64,000 bases of DNA from Inquilinus sp. KBS0705 (GTDB taxonomy: Bacteria > Bacteroidota > Bacteroidia > Sphingobacteriales > Sphingobacteriaceae): NCBI GenBank assembly GCA_005938025.2, contig VCCI02000001.1:1612001-1676000 (forward strand). The letters run 5' to 3'. The notes under the pieces are model-generated. The model was not told where the DNA came from and searched no databases. It was given only the letters and a program-made list of their open reading frames with translations. The translations under genes were made by a program, and so were the position numbers. This document shows positions 24,493 to 32,142 of the stretch, piece after piece (position 1 is the first letter of the stretch; each line of letters begins with the position of its first letter).

Positions 24493-24738
24493 ATGAAAAA
24501 CTTATTTAAAACATTAATTATAGGGGCGGCAATCACCGTGTCGTTTGCTGCGTGCTCAGGTCACGGTTCAAATGCGGCTCCTGATAGCGCGAAAGACGAA
24601 TCTGCAACACCAAACTCGTCAAAGTTAGACACTACAGCCGGGGTAGCTGGCGCAAATGGCTCGGCAATGCCTGCAGATAGCGGACCCGACCATTCAGGCT
24701 CGGGTGGTACGGCTAGTACTAAAAGACCGCCGCGTTAA
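24493..24738 (+). CDS. Small lipoprotein
   Basis: This 81-residue protein has a lipoprotein signal: basic MKNLFK, a hydrophobic core, and the lipobox SFAAC with Cys21. The mature part is Ser/Ala/Gly/Pro/Asp-rich and looks disordered. It shares the MKN-F-K signal pattern and low-complexity tail with the two lipoproteins downstream. It ends directly at a strong terminator and is probably its own transcript. Function unknown. Confidence 0.8.
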   Translation: MKNLFKTLIIGAAITVSFAACSGHGSNAAPDSAKDESATPNSSKLDTTAGVAGANGSAMPADSGPDHSGSGGTASTKRPPR

Positions 24739-24766
24739 AAAAAGCCCCGTAACCGGGGCTTTTTTT
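24737..24766 (+). terminator. Rho-independent terminator after the first lipoprotein
   Basis: The stem GCCCCG/CGGGGC with loop TAAC is flanked by A7 and T7 runs. It starts at the stop codon of the lipoprotein gene. Confidence 0.9.
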
Positions 24767-25025
24767 ATGAATTACACTTAAACAGGCCGTTTTAAATAAA
24801 AAAAAGATAATATTTTATTTAAAAATATATAAAAACCTCAATTAAACTTATCATATTAGTAGCCAATTGGTTATATATCTATTATCGTGTAGCTGATCAA
24901 GCAAAAAACAGGTTAAAATTTAACATCAAGAAAGTTTTTTAAAAACACATGGGTTACCTTTTAACGATATACGTATTAACAACAAAGAGAAATAAATCAA
25001 TCACAAATTAATAAAACACAAAAAC
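24767..25025. other. AT-rich intergenic region upstream of the duplicated lipoprotein
   Basis: No ORF is supported. GGGTTACCTTTT at 24951-24962 repeats the right arm of the terminator at 25290-25336, which indicates that the spacer was duplicated along with the lipoprotein gene. Confidence 0.6.
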
Positions 25026-25229
25026 ATGAAAAATTCATTCAAAGTTGCTTTTTTAGCTTTAGCTATCGCGGTTTCTGCTGCTGCTTGTAAAGGTTCTGGT
25101 TCTGGTGCTGCTGCTGATTCAGCTGCTGCAGATTCAACTCAAAAAGATACTACTGTTGTAGTTGATACTGCTAAGAAAGATACTACTGCTGTAGTTGACA
25201 CAACTAAAAAAGACACAGTTAAAAAATAA
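25026..25229 (+). CDS. Small repeat-containing lipoprotein, copy 1
   Basis: This 67-residue protein has the lipobox SAAAC with Cys21 and a first half almost identical to the gene at 25387. The tail repeats a (V)DT(A/T)KKDT unit: three Asp-Thr-Thr/Lys-rich repeats ending in TVKK. The mature peptide is probably disordered and anchored in a membrane. No enzymatic motif is present. It seems to result from tandem duplication with copy 2. Confidence 0.82.
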   Translation: MKNSFKVAFLALAIAVSAAACKGSGSGAAADSAAADSTQKDTTVVVDTAKKDTTAVVDTTKKDTVKK

Positions 25230-25289
25230 TTTAACCTAACCGGTTAATTTTAAAGATTACATCGTTAATTTTTTAAGTTTTTTAATTTT

Positions 25290-25336
25290 AAAGGGTAACC
25301 TGAATTTTTTTAAAAAAATTGGGTTACCTTTTTTTG
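25290..25336 (+). terminator. Long-stem terminator between the two lipoprotein copies
   Basis: AAAGGGTAACC plus GAATTTTTTT pairs with AAAAAAATT plus GGTTACCTTT, giving a nearly continuous stem followed by T7. Confidence 0.8.
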
Positions 25337-25386
25337 TTTTTGGTATTAATACCTGAAAACTATTAAATCACTTAAAAAAAACACAA

Positions 25387-25593
25387 ATGAAAAATTCTTT
25401 CAAAATTGCTTTTTTAGCATTAGCTATCGCAGTTTCTGCTGCTGCTTGTAAAGGTTCTGGTTCTGGTTCAGCTACTGATTCAGCTGCTGCTGATTCAGCA
25501 AAGATGGATACATCTGCAAAGATGGATACCGCTGCTAAAATGGACACAGCTAAAATGGATACAGCTAAAATGGACACCGCTAAAAAAATGTAA
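25387..25593 (+). CDS. Small repeat-containing lipoprotein, copy 2
   Basis: This 68-residue paralogue of the gene at 25026 has the same signal and lipobox (Cys21). Its tail consists of repeats of KMDTA (about six, from AKMDTS to AKMDTA), different in sequence from copy 1 but of the same period. The nucleotide identity in the first half is high, so the duplication is recent while the repeat part has diverged. A terminator follows directly. Confidence 0.82.
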   Translation: MKNSFKIAFLALAIAVSAAACKGSGSGSATDSAAADSAKMDTSAKMDTAAKMDTAKMDTAKMDTAKKM

Positions 25594-25604
25594 TCTTACT
25601 TTTT

Positions 25605-25642
25605 TTAAAAAAGGCCCCTGGTTTACCGGGGGCTTTTTTTTT
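25605..25642 (+). terminator. Rho-independent terminator after lipoprotein copy 2
   Basis: GCCCCTGG pairs with CCGGGGGC (one G-T pair) around TTTA, with A6 before and T9 after. Confidence 0.88.
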
Positions 25643-25702
25643 GCTTAAAAATCGCTATAAAAACATTTTCACATCTGTTTGTTTATTGCTGAAACTAATA
25701 CA

Positions 25703-26149
25703 ATGAAATACGCCGACTGGAATAACCTAAATGAAGATGAAAAGAAAAACCTGCATTGGAGGCATCATCCGCGTATACGAATAGCTACTATATTCTCGGT
25801 ACTGTTTGCCATAGCTTTTGCGGTTATTATGCTGCGGGTGCTTCAAAACCGAAGGATACATGTAAACCGCAAGCCAAACGCAAAAGAGGCTTTTGCTATC
25901 GCAAAGGCATTTGTAAAAGATAAGGTGAGACAACCAGGGTCGGCTGCGTTTCCAAAAAACAATTTTCGATCAATTATTGATACTGCCAACAACTCCTACA
26001 ATATTTCGTCTACTGTAAATCAGCAGGATAGCAGCGGTAAGTTTGTTAAAACTCCCTGGCAGGTTAAACTTGCCTACACCGGTGGCGACTGGGCCGATAA
26101 AAGCAGTTGGAAATTAGTTAATATAAGCCTGGAAAAACAAAGCAAATAA
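25703..26149 (+). CDS. Single-pass membrane protein, unknown
   Basis: The 148-residue product begins at ATG 25703 (a TTG at 25679 would add 8 residues). Residues 1-25 are polar with Trp/His. One transmembrane helix lies at about 29-46. A soluble domain follows, starting NAKEAFAIAKAFVKDKVRQPGSAAFP and ending in a beta-rich part with GGDWADKSSWKLVNISL. The C-terminal domain resembles the small extracytoplasmic domain of hypothetical Bacteroidota and Firmicutes proteins. Function not recognised. A terminator follows. Confidence 0.7.
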   Translation: MKYADWNNLNEDEKKNLHWRHHPRIRIATIFSVLFAIAFAVIMLRVLQNRRIHVNRKPNAKEAFAIAKAFVKDKVRQPGSAAFPKNNFRSIIDTANNSYNISSTVNQQDSSGKFVKTPWQVKLAYTGGDWADKSSWKLVNISLEKQSK

Positions 26150-26152
26150 AAA

Positions 26153-26178
26153 AAGATCGTTTGGTTTAAAACGATCTT
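26153..26178. terminator. Terminator hairpin, probably bidirectional
   Basis: The perfect 10-bp arms AAGATCGTTT/AAACGATCTT have A-rich sequence on the left and CAATTTTTTA on the right. It lies between the membrane protein and the convergent small lipoprotein ORF at 26203. Confidence 0.8.
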
Positions 26179-26202
26179 CAATTTTTTATACGGATGTTGC
26201 CA

Positions 26203-26370
26203 TTATTGCCTCCCTCTGAAAGCAGAAATAAGCCATATAATAAGTAGTATTACTACAATTACTGAAATGATGCCGACAGCGGCCCCGGCTTTAAATATGC
26301 CACCAATAACAGAACATCCGCTAAGGGCTACAACAGCCATTACTAATACTAATAAATTTAATTTTTTCAT
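26203..26370 (-). CDS. 55-residue lipoprotein-like membrane peptide
   Basis: A short ORF from ATG 26370 to TAA 26203 encodes a lipoprotein signal (MKKLNLLVLV, then ALSGC with Cys19). A second long hydrophobic helix (about 33-50) ends in SAFRGRQ. Peptides of this shape recur in Bacteroidota and are sometimes mislabelled as phosphatidate cytidylyltransferase; no such activity is credible at this size. It faces the terminator at 26153-26178, consistent with a real transcript. Confidence 0.7.
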   Translation of the reverse strand: MKKLNLLVLVMAVVALSGCSVIGGIFKAGAAVGIISVIVVILLIIWLISAFRGRQ

Positions 26371-26425
26371 CGGTTAGATTATAATATTTACGATAAAAAA
26401 ATAAATGCAATAATTATACCCTTTT

Positions 26426-26560
26426 TTAGAGCAGTAAATTAGTATCAGATTCTTCGGTTTCTATGTTTCTGTTTGGCAAAAATTGTACAGCAATTAATAC
26501 AATCAACATCGGAAGCAAACTTAGTGGTATAAGTTCTTCTAAAATTAAGATGAGCTTCAT
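26426..26560 (-). CDS. Possible 44-residue single-helix peptide
   Basis: ATG 26560 to TAA 26426 encodes a peptide with one hydrophobic helix (about 10-28, IPLSLLPMLIVLIAVQFLP) and an acidic tail (ETEESD). It lies 55 bp upstream of the 55-residue membrane peptide in the same direction. The sequence character supports a membrane peptide, but there is no homology evidence. Confidence 0.35.
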   Translation of the reverse strand: MKLILILEELIPLSLLPMLIVLIAVQFLPNRNIETEESDTNLLL

Positions 26561-26767
26561 TAGGGGTAATTTTTAATGTAACAGTTTATAATTGTTTAAA
26601 TTTCTTTACCTGCTCAAATGGAAATTTACTCATGGGGGATGGTGCAATTTATATAAGGTTTTAATAAAAAAAAATAATGTTGATAACTATTTTTAATTAA
26701 AAAAATAAGCTATCGATTAAGGTTTTATTGCCATCATAAAAAAACTTATTTAGCCTGCTAAATAAAA
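26561..26767. other. AT-rich gap without a recognised element
   Basis: Very AT-rich sequence precedes the ABC protein gene. No ORF, terminator or clear promoter element was identified. Confidence 0.5.
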
Positions 26768-28279
26768 ATGATATGTATTTTGTGCGGCGTTATGACAAAC
26801 CCTGACCTGCTGCTTTCTTTAAACCATGTAAACGTTAAATTTTTAAATAAGTTATTGTTCGATAATTTATTTTTTGCCGTAAATAATGGCCAAAACTGGG
26901 CTATAACAGGTAAAAGCGGCTCGGGTAAAACTGTTTTGCTACAAGTAATTGCCGGTAATGTGGCTGTAAGCGGCGGTAGTATCACCTACAATTTTAACCA
27001 CCACAGCATTCAAAATTTTCACCAGTATATCGCCATTGCAGGTGCCCGGCATCACTTCAAAAATCTATCAAACACATCCGATCTTTATTATCAGCAGCGT
27101 TATAACTCGTCCGACTCGGAAGACGCGCTTACCGTTAGTGAATATTTACAGGTTGTAAAGATCAATGAGCATACCACCCCCTACTGGACATTTGACAAAG
27201 TTATAACCGCACTTAACTTAATGCGCTTAGCAGATAAGGCTATCATTAAACTATCAAACGGAGAGACTAAGCGCCTGATGATAGCCGCAGCTTTGCTAAA
27301 AAACCCGGTTTTATTACTGCTCGATAATCCGCTTACCGGGCTCGATGTTCAAAACCGTGCTTATTTTAACCTATTACTAAACGAAGTAAAGGCTTCAGGC
27401 ATACATATTATTATAGCCACATCTTCAGCTCACGAACTACCCGAAGTAATAAGCCATGTGGCTATACTGGATGATGGCGCCATAAGCCAAACATTAACTA
27501 AAAAAGAGTTTGAAGCCATTGCACCTACTACTGAAAATAAAGCAACTGTAGATATTACCGCCCTTAAACAACTTTTTAATACCAGCCAACAGCACACCTA
27601 CCGGCATATAGTAAACATGACCAACGTCCATATTAAATATGGCGATAAGGTTGTTTTAAATGAAGTAAACTGGCAGGTAAATCCTGGTGAGCGCTGGGCT
27701 TTGCTGGGGCCAAACGGGGCGGGAAAATCTACCCTGCTGAGTTTAATTAACGGCGATAACCCGCAGGCTTATGCTAATGATATTGTTTTATTTGATAAAA
27801 AGCGCGGTACCGGCGAAAGCATTTGGGATATTAAAAGCAAAATCGGCTTTGTATCGCCCGAGCTTTATCAGTATTTCCCTACTGATAATAGTTGCCTGCA
27901 AGTTATAGAAAGCGGGTTTTATGATACGCTGGGCCTTTTTAGGCCAAGCAGCAAGGCTAAAGCCGACCTTGCCCTTAGCTGGATGAAAGCCCTGGAAATT
28001 GACCAATATGCCCGCCTTTTGTTAAAAAATATCCCCGCCAGTGCCCAGCGATTATGTTTACTGGCAAGAGCATTGATAAAAAATCCGGCTTTACTCATAT
28101 TCGACGAACCCTGCCAGGGGCTTGACGACCACCAGCAACAGCATTTTAAAAGCGTTGTAGATGCTATATGCAGTATTAGCAATGTAACGCTTATTTATGT
28201 TACCCATTACCAGCACGAGATACCGGATAGCGTAGATAAGGTTTTAAAGTTGGATAAGGGAATGGTAGTGGGTCGTTAG
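26768..28279 (+). CDS. Twin-NBD ABC ATPase (ModF/PhrA-like)
   Basis: This 503-residue soluble protein has two ABC ATPase domains. The first (about 12-255) has Walker A GKSGSGKT and signature LSNGETKR. The second (about 275-500) has Walker A GPNGAGKST, a degenerate signature (PASAQRLCLLAR) and Walker B LLIFDEPCQGLD. The organisation resembles ModF (molybdenum-related, formerly photorepair protein PhrA). No permease or binding protein is next to it, so a transport role is not supported. The start could also be ATG 26792. Confidence 0.85.
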   Translation: MICILCGVMTNPDLLLSLNHVNVKFLNKLLFDNLFFAVNNGQNWAITGKSGSGKTVLLQVIAGNVAVSGGSITYNFNHHSIQNFHQYIAIAGARHHFKNLSNTSDLYYQQRYNSSDSEDALTVSEYLQVVKINEHTTPYWTFDKVITALNLMRLADKAIIKLSNGETKRLMIAAALLKNPVLLLLDNPLTGLDVQNRAYFNLLLNEVKASGIHIIIATSSAHELPEVISHVAILDDGAISQTLTKKEFEAIAPTTENKATVDITALKQLFNTSQQHTYRHIVNMTNVHIKYGDKVVLNEVNWQVNPGERWALLGPNGAGKSTLLSLINGDNPQAYANDIVLFDKKRGTGESIWDIKSKIGFVSPELYQYFPTDNSCLQVIESGFYDTLGLFRPSSKAKADLALSWMKALEIDQYARLLLKNIPASAQRLCLLARALIKNPALLIFDEPCQGLDDHQQQHFKSVVDAICSISNVTLIYVTHYQHEIPDSVDKVLKLDKGMVVGR

Positions 28280-28379
28280 CAGTAGGCGGTTTGCAGTTAG
28301 CATATTGGGCAATAAGGGATCTTTGTCAACCCAACAACACCTTTTACCTTTCGCCTTTCAGCTTTCAACCGCAACTACG

Positions 28380-28387
28380 TATATTTG
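28380..28387 (+). promoter_or_regulatory. -7 promoter element of mqnC
   Basis: TATATTTG matches TAnnTTTG and ends 3 bp before the mqnC ATG at 28391, predicting a leaderless transcript. Confidence 0.6.
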
Positions 28388-28390
28388 TGT

Positions 28391-29515
28391 ATGAATACAG
28401 CCGATCTGTTACAGCGTGCCTTAGCTTTTGATTTTTTGAGCATTGAAGAAGGTGTTTACCTGTACAACAATGCCTCAACTGCCGACCTGATGTATGTGGC
28501 TAACGAGCTACGTAAAATACAGGTACCGCATGGCAAAGTAACCTGGCAGATAGACCGGAATGTAAACACAACCAACGTTTGCATAGCCAACTGTAAATTC
28601 TGTAACTTCTTCCGTCGCCCGGGGCACGAGGATAGTTACATTACCGATATTGAAACATATAAGCGAAAAATTGAAGAGACCTTTAAATATGGCGGCGACC
28701 AGCTTTTATTACAGGGCGGCCACCACCCCGATCTGGGCCTTCAATTTTATACCGACCTTTTCCGCGAGTTAAAACAGCTGTATCCAAAACTAAAATTACA
28801 TTCTTTAGGCCCACCAGAGATAGCCCACGTTGCAAAGCTGGAAAATATGAGCCATTACGATGTACTTAGAGCGATGAAAGAATCCGGCCTCGACTCATTG
28901 CCCGGTGCCGGTGCCGAAATATTAAACGACCGTGTGCGCCGCCTGATATCAAAGGGTAAGTGCGGCGGTAAAGAGTGGTTAGATGTAATGCGTGCGGCAC
29001 ATCAGCTAAACCTGCCTACATCAGCTACTATGATGTTTGGCCATATCGAAACCATTGAAGAGCGCTTTGAGCACCTGGTTTGGATACGCGAGGTGCAATC
29101 AGAAAAACCCGAAGGGCACCACGGCTTTGTTGCCTTTATACCATGGCCTTTCCAGGACGATGGCACACTATTGCGCAAAGTACGCGGCATTACCAATAAT
29201 GTTACCGGCGACGAATACATCCGCATGATTGCCCTTAGCCGTATTATGCTGCCAAATATTAAAAACATACAGGCATCATGGTTAACCGTGGGCAAGCAGG
29301 TTGCACAGCTATGCCTGCACGCCGGCGCTAACGATTTTGGGTCGATAATGATAGAAGAGAACGTAGTATCTGCCGCAGGTGCACCACACCGCTTTACCGC
29401 AAAGGGTATACAGGATTCTATTAAAGAAGCGGGTTTTGAACCACAGCTACGCACCCAAAAATACGATTGGCGCGATATACCGGCCGAAATTGAAGAACAG
29501 GTGATAGACTATTAG
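28391..29515 (+). CDS. mqnC: Cyclic dehypoxanthinyl futalosine synthase
   Basis: MqnC is a radical-SAM enzyme of the futalosine pathway to menaquinone. The 374-residue protein has the CX3CX2C cluster motif at Cys64, Cys68 and Cys71. Family blocks follow: LLQGGHHPDLGL, LHSLGPPEIAH, GLDSLPGAGAEIL and ATMMFGHIET. ATG 28391 is chosen over TTG 28385, which lies within the -7 promoter element. Other mqn genes are not in the window. It supplies the quinone used by complex I, whose genes are nearby. Confidence 0.96.
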   Translation: MNTADLLQRALAFDFLSIEEGVYLYNNASTADLMYVANELRKIQVPHGKVTWQIDRNVNTTNVCIANCKFCNFFRRPGHEDSYITDIETYKRKIEETFKYGGDQLLLQGGHHPDLGLQFYTDLFRELKQLYPKLKLHSLGPPEIAHVAKLENMSHYDVLRAMKESGLDSLPGAGAEILNDRVRRLISKGKCGGKEWLDVMRAAHQLNLPTSATMMFGHIETIEERFEHLVWIREVQSEKPEGHHGFVAFIPWPFQDDGTLLRKVRGITNNVTGDEYIRMIALSRIMLPNIKNIQASWLTVGKQVAQLCLHAGANDFGSIMIEENVVSAAGAPHRFTAKGIQDSIKEAGFEPQLRTQKYDWRDIPAEIEEQVIDY

Positions 29516-29566
29516 GCCCAACCTATAAGACCAAGCGTCATTGTAAGTACGGGTGCAGAAAAATTA

Positions 29567-29574
29567 TATATTTG
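29567..29574 (+). promoter_or_regulatory. -7 promoter element of scpB
   Basis: TATATTTG matches TAnnTTTG and ends 6 bp before the scpB ATG at 29581, so the predicted leader is only a few bases. Confidence 0.6.
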
Positions 29575-29580
29575 CAACAC

Positions 29581-30141
29581 ATGAACAATGTTGAGCAATA
29601 TATAGAGGCACTTATTTTTGCATCTGAACAGGGCATTCGTACAGAAGAAATTATTTACTGCCTGCAGGCCGCTTTTGAACACGACTATACAGCCGAAGAT
29701 ATAGATAAGCATGTACAAACCATCCGCAATAAGTACCAGGACGATAGCTTTGCCATTGAGGTAGTAAAACTTAATAACGCTTACCAGTTTCTAACAAAAA
29801 AAGACTATCACCAGGTTATAAGCCTGCTGCAACTACAGCGCTCCAAGAAAAAGTTAAGCCAGGCCGCGTTAGAAACCCTGGCTATAATTGCCTATAAACA
29901 ACCTGTAACCAAAACAGATGTTGAGCAAATACGCGGCGTAAATTGCGACTACTCTATACAAAAACTATTAGAAAAGGAACTAATTGCCATCACAGGCAAG
30001 TCGGAAACGGTGGGTAAGCCTATACTTTATGGCACCAGCAGCCTTTTTATGGACTATTTTGGCATTAATGATATAACAGAACTACCACAGCTTAAAGAAA
30101 TTACAGACAACAGCAGCAGCATTGGCGAGCAATCAGAATAA
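29581..30141 (+). CDS. scpB: Segregation and condensation protein B
   Basis: ScpB is the kleisin-interacting winged-helix subunit of the SMC-ScpAB condensin that organises and segregates the chromosome. The 186-residue protein has the two winged-helix domains; the second contains LSQAALETLAIIAYKQPVTKTDVEQIRGVN (about 97-126), the family signature. ScpA is not adjacent. The start is at ATG 29581; a TTG 9 bp earlier lies within the promoter element. Confidence 0.95.
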   Translation: MNNVEQYIEALIFASEQGIRTEEIIYCLQAAFEHDYTAEDIDKHVQTIRNKYQDDSFAIEVVKLNNAYQFLTKKDYHQVISLLQLQRSKKKLSQAALETLAIIAYKQPVTKTDVEQIRGVNCDYSIQKLLEKELIAITGKSETVGKPILYGTSSLFMDYFGINDITELPQLKEITDNSSSIGEQSE

Positions 30142-30283
30142 ATTTAAAAGATATTTTTATTGAAAATGATTTTAATTATTTTTACTGATAAATAATGCTG
30201 ATTATAGCAGTACGAAAAAAGCTAACAGACAAAACAATTAGGTTAACAGATTATAAGTTTTAACGAATAATAAATTTATTAAA

Positions 30284-30481
30284 ATGGCAGCTCCCAAAAA
30301 ACCTTTAAATACATCTACCAAAAAAGCCAGTGACGAGGAAGATGACGACTTTGATGATGACCCAAAGCCGGGTAAGAATGTAGCGGATGACGATGATGAC
30401 TTTGATGAAGATATTCCATTGGATGATGACCTGGCCGGGTTCGATTCTTTCGACCCTTATGATGACGAAGACGACGATTAA
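30284..30481 (+). CDS. Highly acidic mini-protein
   Basis: This 65-residue protein has a short basic start (MAAPKKPLNTSTKKA) followed by almost continuous Asp/Glu clusters ending in DDEDDD. No fold is predicted by eye. It has its own upstream gap and a terminator, so it is probably a real gene. Similar acidic mini-proteins occur beside housekeeping genes in Sphingobacteriaceae. Possible roles, such as a nucleic-acid mimic or a disordered regulator, are speculation. Confidence 0.7.
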   Translation: MAAPKKPLNTSTKKASDEEDDDFDDDPKPGKNVADDDDDFDEDIPLDDDLAGFDSFDPYDDEDDD

Positions 30482-30503
30482 TCATACTATAAAAATATAT
30501 TCG

Positions 30504-30536
30504 AAGCATTCAGTCGGCAGGCTGGATGCTTTTTTT
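30504..30536 (+). terminator. Rho-independent terminator after the acidic mini-protein
   Basis: AAGCATTCAGTC pairs with GGCTGGATGCTT (two G-T pairs) around GGCA, followed by T6. Confidence 0.8.
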
Positions 30537-30562
30537 ATAAACGGCAATTTCAGCACTATTGG

Positions 30563-31684
30563 ATGATCATTACTGAAGTTAAAAGCAAAGCAGATAAAAA
30601 AGCATTTTTGGATGTAGCGCGCCTGTTATACAAGGGCGATGCTAACTGGGTATGCCCTTTAGATACCGATATAGAAGCGGTGTTTGATCCTGTTAAGAAC
30701 AATTTTCATCAGCATGGTAAAGCTACCCGGTGGATATTAACAGACGATAGCGGACAGCTAATAGGCCGTATAGCCGCTTTTATAAACGATAACAAGGCCT
30801 ACAACTACGAGCAACCTACCGGCGGCTCTGGCTTTTTTGAGTGCATTAATAATAAAGTTGCCGCGTTTTTACTGTTTGATACCGCGCAGGCCTGGTTAAA
30901 GGGCTTGGGTATGCAGGCTATGGATGGCCCCATAAACTTTGGCGAGAACGATAACTTTTGGGGTTTATTGGTAGAGGGTTTTACGCCGCCATCCTATGGC
31001 ATGAATTATAACCCACCCTACTATCATGATTTTTTTGAGGCCTATGGATTTGAGACCCAATACGAGCAAATAACCAATCACCTGGATGTGCACAAACCCT
31101 TTTCGGAGCGGTTTACAAAAATTGCTAACTGGGTAATGAACAAGCCTGGGTACACCTTTGAGCATTTTAAAACAGCGCAAATAGAAAAATTCGCGGCTGA
31201 TTTTATTGAGATATATAACGATGGCTGGCAAGATTTTGAAAATTTTGTGCCCATAACCCATGCTACAATTTTAGAAAGTTTCGAAAAAATGAAAGCCATA
31301 ATGGACGAAAAGCTGATATGGTTTGCCTATGTAGATAACGAGCCGGCATCCTTTATAGTAATATTACCTGATGCCAACCAAATGATAAAACCATTAAACG
31401 GCAAACTTAACTTATGGGGTAAACTAACGTTTGTTTATCGCCGCTGGAGGGGGGTATCGCGTATGAGGGCTGTTGTTATGGGTACCAAACAAAAGTATCA
31501 AAAACACGGGCTAGAATCGTGCCTGTTTATAAAATTAAAGGAATATGTACTGCCACTTAAACAATACGATGAGCTTGAATTATCGTGGGTGGGCGATTTT
31601 AATGAGAAAATGCTCGCCATACACGCAGCGGTGGGCGCTACATTTGGCAAAAGGCATCTTACAATGAGGTATAAATTTAAATAA
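30563..31684 (+). CDS. GNAT-like acyltransferase-fold protein (YghO-like)
   Basis: This 373-residue protein resembles YghO-type hypothetical proteins with an N-acetyltransferase-like fold. The N-terminal region (KAFLDVARLLYKGDANWVCPL) and GRIAAFIND near 70-78 are characteristic. The C-terminal part ends with KYQKHGLESCLFIKLKEY and LSWVGDFNEKMLAIHAAVGA, which resembles an acyl-CoA-binding GNAT half. Substrate unknown. It shares a perfect bidirectional terminator with the convergent XRE regulator. Confidence 0.82.
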   Translation: MIITEVKSKADKKAFLDVARLLYKGDANWVCPLDTDIEAVFDPVKNNFHQHGKATRWILTDDSGQLIGRIAAFINDNKAYNYEQPTGGSGFFECINNKVAAFLLFDTAQAWLKGLGMQAMDGPINFGENDNFWGLLVEGFTPPSYGMNYNPPYYHDFFEAYGFETQYEQITNHLDVHKPFSERFTKIANWVMNKPGYTFEHFKTAQIEKFAADFIEIYNDGWQDFENFVPITHATILESFEKMKAIMDEKLIWFAYVDNEPASFIVILPDANQMIKPLNGKLNLWGKLTFVYRRWRGVSRMRAVVMGTKQKYQKHGLESCLFIKLKEYVLPLKQYDELELSWVGDFNEKMLAIHAAVGATFGKRHLTMRYKFK

Positions 31685-31711
31685 GCCCGAAAAAAATTCC
31701 GGGCTTATTTA
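31678..31711. terminator. Bidirectional rho-independent terminator
   Basis: The perfect 12-bp arms TAAATAAGCCCG/CGGGCTTATTTA surround AAAAAAATTC between convergent genes. It overlaps the stop codon of the GNAT-like gene. Confidence 0.88.
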
Positions 31712-31714
31712 GTA

Positions 31715-32059
31715 TTATGCTGTAATAACTTTTTTGTGTCTTAGCTCTTCAAAAAGCTCGATAACTTTTTTCTGCAGATCGATAACTTCTGTTTCGCGAT
31801 CCATCAACTTTTTGTTAACGTTCTCTAACTCACTTGCAATTTTTTGATCTTGCTCAGTTTCGTTAAAGGTTAGTAGCTGCACTACCGACATTTCAAACAA
31901 TACGGCTATCTGTTCTAATCGAGACAAATTGATATCAGTGATTCCCGTTTCAATTTTAGAAAAAGCAGGTATAGAAATGTCTAACCTTTTAGCTACTTCC
32001 TCCTGGCTCCAGCCCTTTTGGTGACGTAGTAACCGGATCTTTTTTCCGAGTGTCTTCAT
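31715..32059 (-). CDS. XRE-family helix-turn-helix regulator
   Basis: This 114-residue protein has an N-terminal XRE/Cro HTH (about 6-60; GWSQEEVAKRLDISIPAFSKIE). Residues 66-110 form an amphipathic coiled coil, probably for dimerisation. This arrangement is common in Bacteroidota. Target genes are not evident. It lies 84 bp beyond the start of mpl, in the same orientation. Confidence 0.9.
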   Translation of the reverse strand: MKTLGKKIRLLRHQKGWSQEEVAKRLDISIPAFSKIETGITDINLSRLEQIAVLFEMSVVQLLTFNETEQDQKIASELENVNKKLMDRETEVIDLQKKVIELFEELRHKKVITA

Positions 32060-32142
32060 ATATGTGTGTTAATTAGGATAAGGTTTCTCAATAGTTAATA
32101 AAGTTACAACTTTTTTAAACAACAAACTAATAATCAATAAAA

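Noticed and set aside
26203..26370. Phosphatidate cytidylyltransferase label for the 55-residue peptide
   Set aside because: The peptide is far too short to hold the enzyme and has no CDP-alcohol motif; it is a lipoprotein-like peptide.
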